A stretch of DNA of 64,000 bases, taken from the NCBI RefSeq assembly GCF_021532615.1, contig NZ_JAKGAQ010000001.1, forward strand, positions 930,001-994,000. Reading direction: 5' to 3'. Under the pieces are notes generated by a model. That model saw only the letters and a program-made list of their open reading frames with translations, had not been told where the DNA came from and searched no databases. Positions 54,882-62,755 of the stretch are shown here, piece by piece. Positions within the stretch are counted from its first letter, which is position 1. Every line of letters starts with the position of its first letter. The translations under genes and the position numbers were made by a program. Source of the DNA: Octadecabacter dasysiphoniae (GTDB lineage: Bacteria > Pseudomonadota > Alphaproteobacteria > Rhodobacterales > Rhodobacteraceae).

Positions 54882-56555
54882 ATGGATATTCGCAAAATCT
54901 CGGGCCAGTTCTTTGTTGCGCCGCAAATCTCGGAAGCGGATTTGGCGGCTGTTAAGGCGCAAGGCATTCAATCCATCATATGCAACCGTCCTGACGGCGA
55001 AGGCGCGGATCAACCGACGTTCGAAGAACTGGCCCGAACCGCTGGCATGCTGGGATTGGATATGCGGTATATTCCGGTTTCTGGCGGGATGGTTCTTGAT
55101 GCGGATGTCTACAATTTTGCCGCTGAATTGGATGCGCTGCGAAAACCTGTCCTTGCTTATTGTCGCACTGGAACACGATCTGCCACGCTGTGGTCCTTGG
55201 CGCAGGCCACGAACATGCCACTGGCCGATATCCTGAGCGCAACCAAGGCCGCGGGGTACGACATGAACGGCGTCGTGCGGCGGATCGCGAACGGCGGCAC
55301 AACACCGGTGGGGCAGGCCGATGCTTCTTATGAGGTGGTGATCGTTGGGGCAGGGGCATCCGGCATTGCCGTCGCGGCCAGCCTGAAGGCGCGCAAACCC
55401 GACCTTAAGATCGCGGTGATTGATCCGGCGGATGCGCATTACTACCAGCCCGGCTGGACCATGGTTGGCGGCGGGATATTCGAGGCCGAGGACACGGTGC
55501 GGACCATGGGATCACTGATCCCCAAAGGTGTTCATTGGCTAAAGGCCGCCGTGGCTGCATGTGAGCCCGAGAAAGACGCGCTGATCCTTGATGGGTGCCG
55601 CGTGGTCAAATACAAAAGGTTGGTGGTGTGTCCCGGCCTCAAGCTCGATTGGGTTGGCGTTGAAGGGCTGGTTGAAACACTGGGCCGCAATGGCGTGACG
55701 TCGAATTATCGCTACGATCTGGCCCCTTATACTTGGGAACTGGTATCGGGGATGAAATCTGGCCGGGCGATTTTTACGCAGCCGCCCATGCCCATTAAAT
55801 GCGCCGGCGCGCCGCAAAAGGCGATCTATCTGTCGGCGGATCATTGGACGCGACAGGGCGTGATCAACGATATCGACATCGGGTTTCATAATGCCGGTGG
55901 TGTTCTTTTTGGCGTAAAGGACTATGTGCCCGCGCTGCAAAGCTATGTCGATAAGTACCAGATCGGGTTGAACTTTTTCAACAATCTTGTGGCGATTGAT
56001 GGACCGGGCAAAAAGGCCTGGTTTGATGTGGCCAAGCCGGACGCGCCGGTTGAACGGGTCCAGGTCGATTTCGATATGATCCACGTCACGCCGCCGCAAT
56101 GCGCGCCGGATTTCATCGCGGTGTCCCCGCTTGCGGATGCGGCGGGGTGGGTCGATGTGGATCAGGCGACGTTGCGCCACAAGACGTTTGAAAACATCTG
56201 GTCGTTGGGTGACGTGATGAACGCCCCGAACGCGAAAACGGCAGCGGCTGCGCGCAAGCAAGCGCCCGTCGTGGCCGATAATATCGTCGCGGATATCAAT
56301 GGCCGCGCGCCGGTATCGCAATATGACGGCTATGGGTCTTGCCCGCTGACGGTGGAGCGCGGCAAGATCGTGCTGGCCGAGTTTGGGTATGGCGGGACAT
56401 TGCAGCCCAGTTTTCCGAACTGGTTGATTGACGGGACCAAGCCCAGCCGTCTGGCCTGGTTGCTGAAGGAAAAGATCCTGCCGCCCGTGTATTGGAAGGC
56501 GATGCTGAAAGGCCGTGAATGGCTGGCAGAACCCGAGAAACTGACAGCGCGTTGA
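54882..56555 (+). CDS. Fused DUF442 phosphatase-like / sulfide:quinone oxidoreductase
   Basis: The 557-residue protein joins an N-terminal DUF442 (beta-lactamase-hydrolase-like phosphatase) domain with a C-terminal FAD-dependent sulfide:quinone oxidoreductase. The former contains the cysteine loop LAYCRTGTRSATL (Cys94). The latter starts at about residue 147 (YEVVIVGAGASGIAVAAS), with conserved cysteines in VVCPGLKLDW and PIKCAGAPQKA. It oxidises sulfide at the membrane face, passing electrons to quinone, and the rhodanese/phosphatase-like domain may handle the sulfane sulfur. GGAAAGAGGG precedes the ATG. Confidence 0.92.
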   Translation: MDIRKISGQFFVAPQISEADLAAVKAQGIQSIICNRPDGEGADQPTFEELARTAGMLGLDMRYIPVSGGMVLDADVYNFAAELDALRKPVLAYCRTGTRSATLWSLAQATNMPLADILSATKAAGYDMNGVVRRIANGGTTPVGQADASYEVVIVGAGASGIAVAASLKARKPDLKIAVIDPADAHYYQPGWTMVGGGIFEAEDTVRTMGSLIPKGVHWLKAAVAACEPEKDALILDGCRVVKYKRLVVCPGLKLDWVGVEGLVETLGRNGVTSNYRYDLAPYTWELVSGMKSGRAIFTQPPMPIKCAGAPQKAIYLSADHWTRQGVINDIDIGFHNAGGVLFGVKDYVPALQSYVDKYQIGLNFFNNLVAIDGPGKKAWFDVAKPDAPVERVQVDFDMIHVTPPQCAPDFIAVSPLADAAGWVDVDQATLRHKTFENIWSLGDVMNAPNAKTAAAARKQAPVVADNIVADINGRAPVSQYDGYGSCPLTVERGKIVLAEFGYGGTLQPSFPNWLIDGTKPSRLAWLLKEKILPPVYWKAMLKGREWLAEPEKLTAR

Positions 56556-56557
56556 TC

Positions 56558-58294
56558 ATGCCCCGCACTGTCAGTTGGTCGCGCTATTTCCCGATCCTGA
56601 AATGGGGACGCACCTATTCTGGTACGGCCGCGCTGAATGATCTGATTGCGGCTGTCATCGTGACGATCATGCTGATCCCGCAGTCATTGGCTTATGCCAT
56701 GCTGGCGGGCCTACCACCCGAAGCGGGGCTTTATGCGTCGATCGTGCCGCTTTTGCTGTATAGCGTTCTTGGGACCAGCCGATCCCTTGCTGTTGGCCCT
56801 GTTGCGGTCATTTCCCTCATGACTGCGGCGACATTGTCTGAGGTCACGCAGACCCTAGAGGTCGGATATGCAACCGCTGCCCTCAGTCTTGCGGGGGTAT
56901 CTGGGGCGATTTTGCTGGCGATGGGTTTGCTGCGATTGGGGTTCATTGCGAACTTTCTGTCCCATCCGGTTATCTCGGGATTTATTACTGCTTCGGGTCT
57001 GTTGATCGCCGCGGGACAGTTCAAACATGTGCTGGGGATCGAGGCGGATGGTCATACAGTGCCGGAAATTTTTGGGTCTCTCGTTGCTCATGTGGCGGAA
57101 ACGAACCCGATCACGTTCGCCATTGGGGCTGTGGGTGTCGCGTTTTTGTTCTGGGTGCGCACGGGGTTGCGCCCTGCTTTGGTTCGTATAGGCCTGCGGC
57201 CGCAAGTTGCTGATTTCTGGGCAAAAGCAGGTCCGGTTTTGGCGATTGTTCTGAGCACGCTGATTGTCTGGCAATTTGATCTGACCCAATCCGGTGTCCA
57301 GATTGTGGGGGCCGTCCCGCAAAGCTTACCGCCCTTTACACTGCCGGACCTGTCGCGCGATCTTGTTGCGGCGCTGTTTGGTCCTGCGGTTCTGATTTCG
57401 ATCATCGGATTTGTTGAATCCATTTCTGTTGCGCAGACGCTGGCCACCAAAAAACGCCAACGGATCGATCCCGATCAGGAACTTATTGGCCTTGGCGCTG
57501 CGAACATAGGTGCATCACTAAGCGGCGGTTTCCCTGTCACGGGCGGGTTTTCACGATCTGTGGTGAATTTTGATGCGGGCGCGGACACCCCGGCTGCCGG
57601 GGCTTTTACGGCTGTTGGCCTGACCGCCGCCGCGCTGTTCCTGACACCCCTTATCTTTTGTCTGCCAAAGGCCACGCTTGCGGCCACCATCATCGTGGCT
57701 GTTCTGTCATTGGTGGACGTCAGGACGCTGCGTCAAAGCTGGACCTATTCCAAACGGGATTTCGGCGCGGTTCTTGTGACGGTTTTGCTGACGCTTGTGC
57801 TTGGTGTTGAACTGGGCGTGACGGCCGGTGTGCTGCTGTCGTTGCTGCTGTTTTTGTATGACACGTCTCGTCCTCATGTGGCCGAAGTCGGGCTGGTCGA
57901 GGGAACTGAGCATTTCCGCAATATCCTGCGTCACGAGGTTATCACCGATCCATCTGTCCTGAGCCTGCGCATCGATCAAAGCCTTTACTTCGCAAACGCG
58001 CGGTTTCTGGAAAACTACATCTATGACCGCATCATTGATGACCAACGCCTCAAGCATGTTATTTTGATGTGTTCGGCTGTGAACGAGATCGATTTGAGCG
58101 CATTGGAGACACTGGAGCTTGTCAACATCAGGCTTAAGGAATTGGGTATTGATTTGTCGCTGTCCGAGGTCAAAGGCCCGGTGATGGACCGCCTACAGCG
58201 CGGCCCTTTTTTGGAACATCTGACGGGGCGGGTGTATCTGTCGCAATTTGAAGCGTTTCGCGGGGTTGTCGTTGCTGTTGCATCGGGGCGCTGA
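56558..58294 (+). CDS. SulP family anion transporter with STAS domain
   Basis: The 578-residue transporter has about 10-14 membrane helices (LAYAMLAGLPPEAGLYASIVPLLLYSVLGTSRSLAVGPVAVISLM is the family start) and a C-terminal cytoplasmic STAS domain (ILRHEVITDPSVLSLRIDQSLYFANARFLENYI, then LKHVILMCSAVNEIDLSALETLE). SulP proteins carry sulfate or bicarbonate. After a sulfide-oxidation gene pair it might export the sulfur oxyanion formed. The ATG lies 3 bases after the upstream stop; no strong ribosome-binding site, so coupling is likely. Confidence 0.92.
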   Translation: MPRTVSWSRYFPILKWGRTYSGTAALNDLIAAVIVTIMLIPQSLAYAMLAGLPPEAGLYASIVPLLLYSVLGTSRSLAVGPVAVISLMTAATLSEVTQTLEVGYATAALSLAGVSGAILLAMGLLRLGFIANFLSHPVISGFITASGLLIAAGQFKHVLGIEADGHTVPEIFGSLVAHVAETNPITFAIGAVGVAFLFWVRTGLRPALVRIGLRPQVADFWAKAGPVLAIVLSTLIVWQFDLTQSGVQIVGAVPQSLPPFTLPDLSRDLVAALFGPAVLISIIGFVESISVAQTLATKKRQRIDPDQELIGLGAANIGASLSGGFPVTGGFSRSVVNFDAGADTPAAGAFTAVGLTAAALFLTPLIFCLPKATLAATIIVAVLSLVDVRTLRQSWTYSKRDFGAVLVTVLLTLVLGVELGVTAGVLLSLLLFLYDTSRPHVAEVGLVEGTEHFRNILRHEVITDPSVLSLRIDQSLYFANARFLENYIYDRIIDDQRLKHVILMCSAVNEIDLSALETLELVNIRLKELGIDLSLSEVKGPVMDRLQRGPFLEHLTGRVYLSQFEAFRGVVVAVASGR

Positions 58295-58319
58295 GGGCTG
58301 TGTTGCAGGTCTTGGCATC

Positions 58320-59165
58320 TCAATGGGCCAACAACAGGGGCAATTCGGTCTGTTCGATCATTGTGCGGGTTGTACCACCAAGGACGGTCTGGATCATGCG
58401 CGCGTGGCCGTAGGCGCCCATAACAACCAAATCCGCGCCGAATTCTGCGGCGCGGTCCTGAATGGCATTGCCGATTTCGCGGCCACCGCTTGGAAACTGC
58501 GACACGGTTACGGTGCACCCGTGATGGCTAAGCCATTTGGCCACATCCACACCGGGATCCTGCCCATCCTGTGACGCGGTCATGACCGGATCAAAGCACG
58601 CAACAGTCACGTCGCGTGCCCCTTTGAGATATGGAAGCCCCGCGTGCAAAGCCGCCGACGCCGCCGTGCTGTTGTTCCACGCGACAAACACGCGATCCGC
58701 CTTCTGGCGCACGGACCCATTCAGGCGCAATCCGATGGGCGAATGAAACAGAACACCTGCCACGGCTTCACGCAGGGTGTCAGGCGTGTCGCGCAAGGTC
58801 GGTGACAAGAACGCCTCATCGCTGACACGGGCGCGTCGGGATACCTCGTGTTTTATGTCGGTCGGCATGCAAAGGGCTGAATGAACATCGCCCGAGGTGT
58901 TGCTTTTGGCGAGCAGGGTTTCAATGGCATTTACGCGGTCTTTGTGGGCGTTCTGTGCGATTAGCACCGTTTCGTTCCAGTTGTCGGGGATGTTCATCCC
59001 GCCGTAAGGTGGCACGCCGTAGGAATATATCGGCAGGGCCGGGGCCTGGCCAAGCAGCAGACAGATCAGGTGTGTTTCATCGCGTGCGGCTGCTTCGGCT
59101 GCATTTGTAATTTCGGCGTCGGATGTTTGGGTGTTTAGAACAAAAAGTATCGTTCGGCGGTCCAT
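58320..59165 (-). CDS. Universal stress protein, tandem UspA type
   Basis: The 281-residue protein consists of two UspA-like halves, the second having VVMGAYGHARMIQTVLGGTTRTMIEQTELPLLLAH with the G-x2-G-x9-G[ST] nucleotide-binding pattern. The start at 59165 follows AGGAAG; longer in-frame starts have no support. It is convergent with the sulP gene. A degenerate FNR-like site lies about 80 bases upstream. Such proteins protect non-growing or oxygen-limited cells; the exact role is unknown. Confidence 0.88.
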   Translation of the reverse strand: MDRRTILFVLNTQTSDAEITNAAEAAARDETHLICLLLGQAPALPIYSYGVPPYGGMNIPDNWNETVLIAQNAHKDRVNAIETLLAKSNTSGDVHSALCMPTDIKHEVSRRARVSDEAFLSPTLRDTPDTLREAVAGVLFHSPIGLRLNGSVRQKADRVFVAWNNSTAASAALHAGLPYLKGARDVTVACFDPVMTASQDGQDPGVDVAKWLSHHGCTVTVSQFPSGGREIGNAIQDRAAEFGADLVVMGAYGHARMIQTVLGGTTRTMIEQTELPLLLAH

Positions 59166-59244
59166 TGCGATCTTCCTTCGGCAGGGTTCTGGCTGATTGG
59201 CCAGATCAATTGCGGGCAGGATGTCACATCGTGAAATCGCCCAA

Positions 59245-59258
59245 CTGACAAAGATCAA
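59245..59258. promoter_or_regulatory. Degenerate FNR box upstream of the universal stress gene
   Basis: CTGACAAAGATCAA matches the FNR consensus at 8 of 10 defined bases. Its centre is 86 bases upstream of the start codon; class II spacing would give a start near 59210, leaving a 45-base leader. Confidence 0.4.
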
Positions 59259-59386
59259 ATCAGCAGGACACCACAGATGGCATGATGCGATCAGATGATA
59301 GCACGCGAACGGAGTTCAAGGATTACGACAAGGCGTTGCGCGCAAAGCGGGCGCTGGGCTTGATGGAAACGTGAAGGTTGAGGGGC

Positions 59387-59449
59387 ATGCGTTTTGAGAA
59401 GATGGCACAAAGGATGCCCTTTGATCCGCACGCCAACCCAGGAGGTTAG
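59387..59449 (+). pseudogene. Probable remnant of cbpA (DnaJ-like) C-terminus upstream of cbpM
   Basis: A 20-codon frame reads MRFEKMAQRMPFDPHANPGG and ends just before the cbpM ribosome-binding site. This sequence resembles the C-terminal tail of CbpA-type DnaJ proteins, which normally precede cbpM. The rest of cbpA is absent, and an in-frame TGA lies upstream at 59372-59374. The resemblance is from memory, so this is tentative. Confidence 0.4.
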
Positions 59450-59452
59450 ATC

Positions 59453-59752
59453 ATGAAAAAGACAACCCGCCGCAGTGATGTGGTGGACGCGCTTAGTCTG
59501 CAAGACCTGAGCCGATTTTGCCGTTCGGACGAAGCTTGGGTGATCGAATTGGTCGAACACGGTGTGCTTGATCCGATTGGCGGGACCCGCAGCGACTGGA
59601 AATTCGTCGGCACCAGTATTGTGCGGGCCAAAAAGGCGCGCCGCCTGTCCCGCGATCATGGGGTGAATGCCGCTGGTATCGCGTTGGTCTTGGACTTGTT
59701 GGAGGAACGCGATGCGGCGCGGCGCCGGTTGGCGCATTACGAGATGCCATAG
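59453..59752 (+). CDS. cbpM: Chaperone modulator CbpM
   Basis: The 99-residue protein resembles CbpM, a MerR-like modulator that inhibits the DnaJ-like co-chaperone CbpA. Visible features are VDALSLQDLSRFCRSDEAWVIELVEHGVLDPIGG, the pattern for a small winged-helix domain, and a helical tail (VLDLLEERDAARRRLAHYEMP). AGGAGG precedes the ATG. Its usual partner cbpA is missing in front; only a tail-like fragment remains. If CbpA is not encoded elsewhere, its role is unclear. Confidence 0.82.
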   Translation: MKKTTRRSDVVDALSLQDLSRFCRSDEAWVIELVEHGVLDPIGGTRSDWKFVGTSIVRAKKARRLSRDHGVNAAGIALVLDLLEERDAARRRLAHYEMP

Positions 59753-59825
59753 TGGTTTTCAGGCACGGGCAAAGCAGACAACGAACAGGGGCAAACCCAC
59801 AGCGATTGATTGCAATGACAAATTC

Positions 59826-60485
59826 CTACTTCTTCACCTTCGCACGGTCTTTGTATTTGCGGTACAGACGCTGGTTCATCGCGATAAATTGGCCAAGACC
59901 ACGCCCCAGCAATCCGGCGGTAGAGCCGCTGAGGTAAAAGTAGCCTGTTAGGCTGGCCACCAATCCGCCCAATGCGTCCACGATCAGATCACCCATGGTG
60001 TCATCCAGGCCCGACTTTTGCATGTTCAGTCCGAATGACAGATCCATGGAGTATTCGAACACCTCCCAGATCGCGCCGACGGTCATGGCGACGCAAAAGC
60101 TGATGAAAGCAATGGCCGAGGGCGGGGCCGCAAAGCGGTCGCCTTCAAACAGCATGAAAACAAACAGAAAACCCGTCAGGCCGAACCCAATGGCAGAAAG
60201 TCCGTGCAGCGCGATGTCCCACCACCACAGGCGTTCGTAGAAATCGAATGCTTCGCCCAGAAAGATGGACGCAAAGAAAAACAGGGTCGTGAACAACAGG
60301 AACGGCAAAGGCAGGCGCAAGGACCAGCGGGCGGCAAGCAGGGGCGGCAACAGAGACAAAGCAAGCGTTGCAAAGCTGACAAAGGCCAAAGACCAACGCG
60401 ACAGCCCGAGCGCGATGACGGCCGTGCTCAGAAGCAATGCCCAAATGACGAGCATGACGGCGCTGCTGTCTTTGATCAATTTCAC
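59826..60485 (-). CDS. Integral membrane protein of the YjdF/DUF2238 type
   Basis: The 219-residue protein has six or seven hydrophobic helices. The family-like pattern is DFYERLWWWDIALHGLSAIGFGLTGFLFV followed by GAIWEVFEYSMDLSFGLNMQKSGLDDTMGDLIVDALGGLVASLTGY. These His, Trp and Asp residues are the conserved ones of DUF2238. The function is unknown. It is convergent with cbpM, and the divergent neighbour is an endonuclease-fold protein gene. Confidence 0.82.
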   Translation of the reverse strand: MKLIKDSSAVMLVIWALLLSTAVIALGLSRWSLAFVSFATLALSLLPPLLAARWSLRLPLPFLLFTTLFFFASIFLGEAFDFYERLWWWDIALHGLSAIGFGLTGFLFVFMLFEGDRFAAPPSAIAFISFCVAMTVGAIWEVFEYSMDLSFGLNMQKSGLDDTMGDLIVDALGGLVASLTGYFYLSGSTAGLLGRGLGQFIAMNQRLYRKYKDRAKVKK

Positions 60486-60541
60486 GAAACACCTGCTGTT
60501 GATGTATTAAAAACGGGCATGTCCATTGCTATATTGGTCCT

Positions 60542-61246
60542 ATGCAGGAAACTCAGATACGCATCGCAAGCTATAACATGCGCAAGGCCCGTGGTCTTGA
60601 CCAAAAGCGGCGGCCGGAACGCACACTGCAAGTGCTAAATGGTCTGGATGCGGATGTTATCGTGTTGCAAGAAGCGGATAAACGGCTGGGCGTGCGCCCC
60701 TCTGCGTTGCCGCGCGGGATGATCGCGGCTGAGACGGATTTTGAGGTGGTTAGGGTATCTCGAAACGATGTGAGTATTGGTTGGCATGGTAACGCCATTC
60801 TGGCGCGTAAGGGGCTGGATGTGATGAGCGTCGAGCGTTTGGATCTTCCGGGGTTTGAACCACGCGGGGCGGTCAGGGTGCAGTTGGATCTGGGCGACGG
60901 GCTGACGGTTGTGGCGACGCATCTGGGGCTGTTGCGGCGCGACAGGCAAGCGCAACTTGCGGAGCTGAACAGGGTCACAGCCGCGGACAAACATTGCGTC
61001 ATCGCGGGCGATTTCAACGAATGGTCCGACACGAAAGGTCTTGAACCCTTGGCGGGGCGGTTTGAAACGCACAGTCCCGGGCGGTCGTTTCATGCCCGCC
61101 GTCCTATTGTCGGGCTTGACCGCTTTGCCCTGTCGCATGGCGTCACTTTGCGCGATGCGGGCGTTGATCAAAGCCCGCTTGCGCGTGTGGCGTCGGATCA
61201 TTTGCCAATCTGGTCTGACATTGCCGTTCCTGCGGTTACTTGCTGA
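60542..61246 (+). CDS. Endonuclease/exonuclease/phosphatase family protein
   Basis: The 234-residue protein has the EEP fold with the usual active-site pieces: RIASYNMRKARG, VIVLQEADKRLG (metal-binding Glu), VVATHLGLLRRDRQAQLAEL, VIAGDFNEWSD and the terminal ASDHLPIWSDIAV (Asp-His). There is no signal peptide. Substrates of this family include nucleic acids, phospholipids and phosphoinositides. Its 3' end overlaps the convergent universal stress gene by 11 bases. Confidence 0.9.
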   Translation: MQETQIRIASYNMRKARGLDQKRRPERTLQVLNGLDADVIVLQEADKRLGVRPSALPRGMIAAETDFEVVRVSRNDVSIGWHGNAILARKGLDVMSVERLDLPGFEPRGAVRVQLDLGDGLTVVATHLGLLRRDRQAQLAELNRVTAADKHCVIAGDFNEWSDTKGLEPLAGRFETHSPGRSFHARRPIVGLDRFALSHGVTLRDAGVDQSPLARVASDHLPIWSDIAVPAVTC

Positions 61247-62075
61247 ACAAAACTGGCAACTTCTGGTCCTTCAACAATGCGTAGGTTGTCGTGCCCAGAA
61301 CGAAATCATAAGCGCGTGAATGGCCGAATGCCCCGGTCACGATCAGGTCGGCGCCCGTTTCAAATGCGACGTTTTGCAGAACATCAGCGATGCTGTGATT
61401 ATCCGGATCGCGATGGTCCAGCGTTGCCTTGAGGCCGTGGCGCGCAAACATTTCGGCCACATCGATTGTGTCGGAGTCTTTGAGGGCATCCTGAGGGTTT
61501 TTCCCGACACGCAACACAGTCAGCGCCGCGCCGTCATCTGCGACGGTAAGCATATCATGCGCCGCACGCGCCGCTTCGCGCGTGTCGCTCCAACCTAACA
61601 AGATATTCGCGCCGATTTCTGGGCCGTCATAATCCAGCGGCACCACGATCACAGGCCGCCCGCTTTTGCGGATCACTTGGGCTTGTGCATGTCGTTGATC
61701 ATAGCGGTCGTTGTCCTTGTCTTCGTGGGCCATGATGACCAGATCAGCCGCGCGCGCGCTTACAATCATACGGTCGCTGGCGGATTGTGCTTTGGCGTGA
61801 AGCAGTCGGAATTCGCTGACGAATTCTTCAGGGTCCGTGTGTTTTTCGAAGATATCCCTGATTGCGTCCGCTTCCTTCTTTTGGCTTTCGTTGAAAGACG
61901 CAAAGACCGTATCGGGAATATGCATAGCGATGCCGGGGTACACCACCAGCGCTTCGATGGTGTGCAACCCAATCAGATGCGCACCGTGTTTGCGCGCCAA
62001 CGGCACAGCACACCGCAGAAGCGTTTCCGCGTGCTCGGATGTCGTCAAGCATACCAGAATTGTTTTGGGGGCCAT
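61236..62075 (-). CDS. Universal stress protein, tandem UspA type
   Basis: The 279-residue protein is a two-domain UspA form (KTILVCLTTSEHAETLLRCAVPLARKHGAHLIGLHTIE; second half LIVTGAFGHSRAYDFVLGTTTYALLKDQKLPVLFSK). It lies 58 bases downstream of hsp20 on the same strand, probably in one transcript controlled by the FNR box at 62692-62705. It is a second stress protein of this window, distinct from the one at 58320-59165. Confidence 0.88.
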   Translation of the reverse strand: MAPKTILVCLTTSEHAETLLRCAVPLARKHGAHLIGLHTIEALVVYPGIAMHIPDTVFASFNESQKKEADAIRDIFEKHTDPEEFVSEFRLLHAKAQSASDRMIVSARAADLVIMAHEDKDNDRYDQRHAQAQVIRKSGRPVIVVPLDYDGPEIGANILLGWSDTREAARAAHDMLTVADDGAALTVLRVGKNPQDALKDSDTIDVAEMFARHGLKATLDHRDPDNHSIADVLQNVAFETGADLIVTGAFGHSRAYDFVLGTTTYALLKDQKLPVLFSK

Positions 62076-62133
62076 GGGGCTTCCTTTGAACGAGGTTCGT
62101 CGGGCAGGGCGCGCGGCGGCACCCAGCCATATG

Positions 62134-62619
62134 TCAGGTTTTATTGATGTCGATTTTTTGAACTGCAGTTTTGGCGGCTGAGGGCTTTGCGATGCTGAAC
62201 CTTAGAATCCCGTCCGAAAAATTCGCTTTGACCGCCCCGTCTTCTGGCGCGAAGCCAAGCGGAATTTGGCGGCGGAAACTTCCGTAGCGTCGCTCAATCA
62301 GGTGATAACCGTTTTCTTTTTCCTCGTGATCGGCGCTCTTTTCGCCCTTGAGAACCAGCGTTTCGCCGGACACCGTGACATCCAGTTCATTTTCTTTGAC
62401 GCCGGGCACCTCTGCGGTGATTTCGATCCCGTCGTCGGTTTCGATCACGTCGATGGCGGGGAAGGACGGACCGGCAAAAAGGGTGTCGCGCGCATCTTCC
62501 AGCATGGGAAACCCGGATTTGAAGTGATCCAAAAGACGGTTCATTTCTGTTTGAAACGATTGGAACAGTGCCGTGTCGTTGGTGGGTCGTGCGGTTTGAG
62601 GAAGCGTTTGCTGTGACAT
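62134..62619 (-). CDS. Small heat-shock protein Hsp20
   Basis: The 161-residue protein holds an alpha-crystallin domain (FPAIDVIETDDGIEITAEVPGVKENELDVTVSGETLVLKGEKSADHEEKENGYHLIERRYGSFRRQIPLGFAPE). A C-terminal SIAKP tail follows. The start at 62619 has AAAGGAG upstream; a longer in-frame ATG is unlikely. It acts as an ATP-independent holdase. A perfect FNR box lies 72 bases upstream, which would link it to low oxygen as well as stress. Confidence 0.93.
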   Translation of the reverse strand: MSQQTLPQTARPTNDTALFQSFQTEMNRLLDHFKSGFPMLEDARDTLFAGPSFPAIDVIETDDGIEITAEVPGVKENELDVTVSGETLVLKGEKSADHEEKENGYHLIERRYGSFRRQIPLGFAPEDGAVKANFSDGILRFSIAKPSAAKTAVQKIDINKT

Positions 62620-62691
62620 CTTTGATCTCCTTTCAGGGCAGCCGACACCGATTGTGTCCATCATTGACTATCTGATTGTCGCGCGGGCCAA

Positions 62692-62705
62692 TTGATCCTG
62701 ATCAA
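62692..62705. promoter_or_regulatory. FNR box between hsp20 and an exported membrane protein gene
   Basis: TTGATCCTGATCAA is a perfect FNR consensus. At class II spacing it would give a start near 62657 for hsp20 (38-base leader) or near 62740 for the divergent gene (16-base leader). Confidence 0.85.
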
Positions 62706-62755
62706 TCGAAACAGCGGATGATGGCCTAGCCCTGAGGGGCAATAAGGTTTTCTGG

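Noticed and set aside
59190..59210. A second FNR-like site near the universal stress gene (TTGGCCAGATCAA region)
   Set aside because: Only one half-site is good; spacing to a second half does not fit the 14-base consensus.
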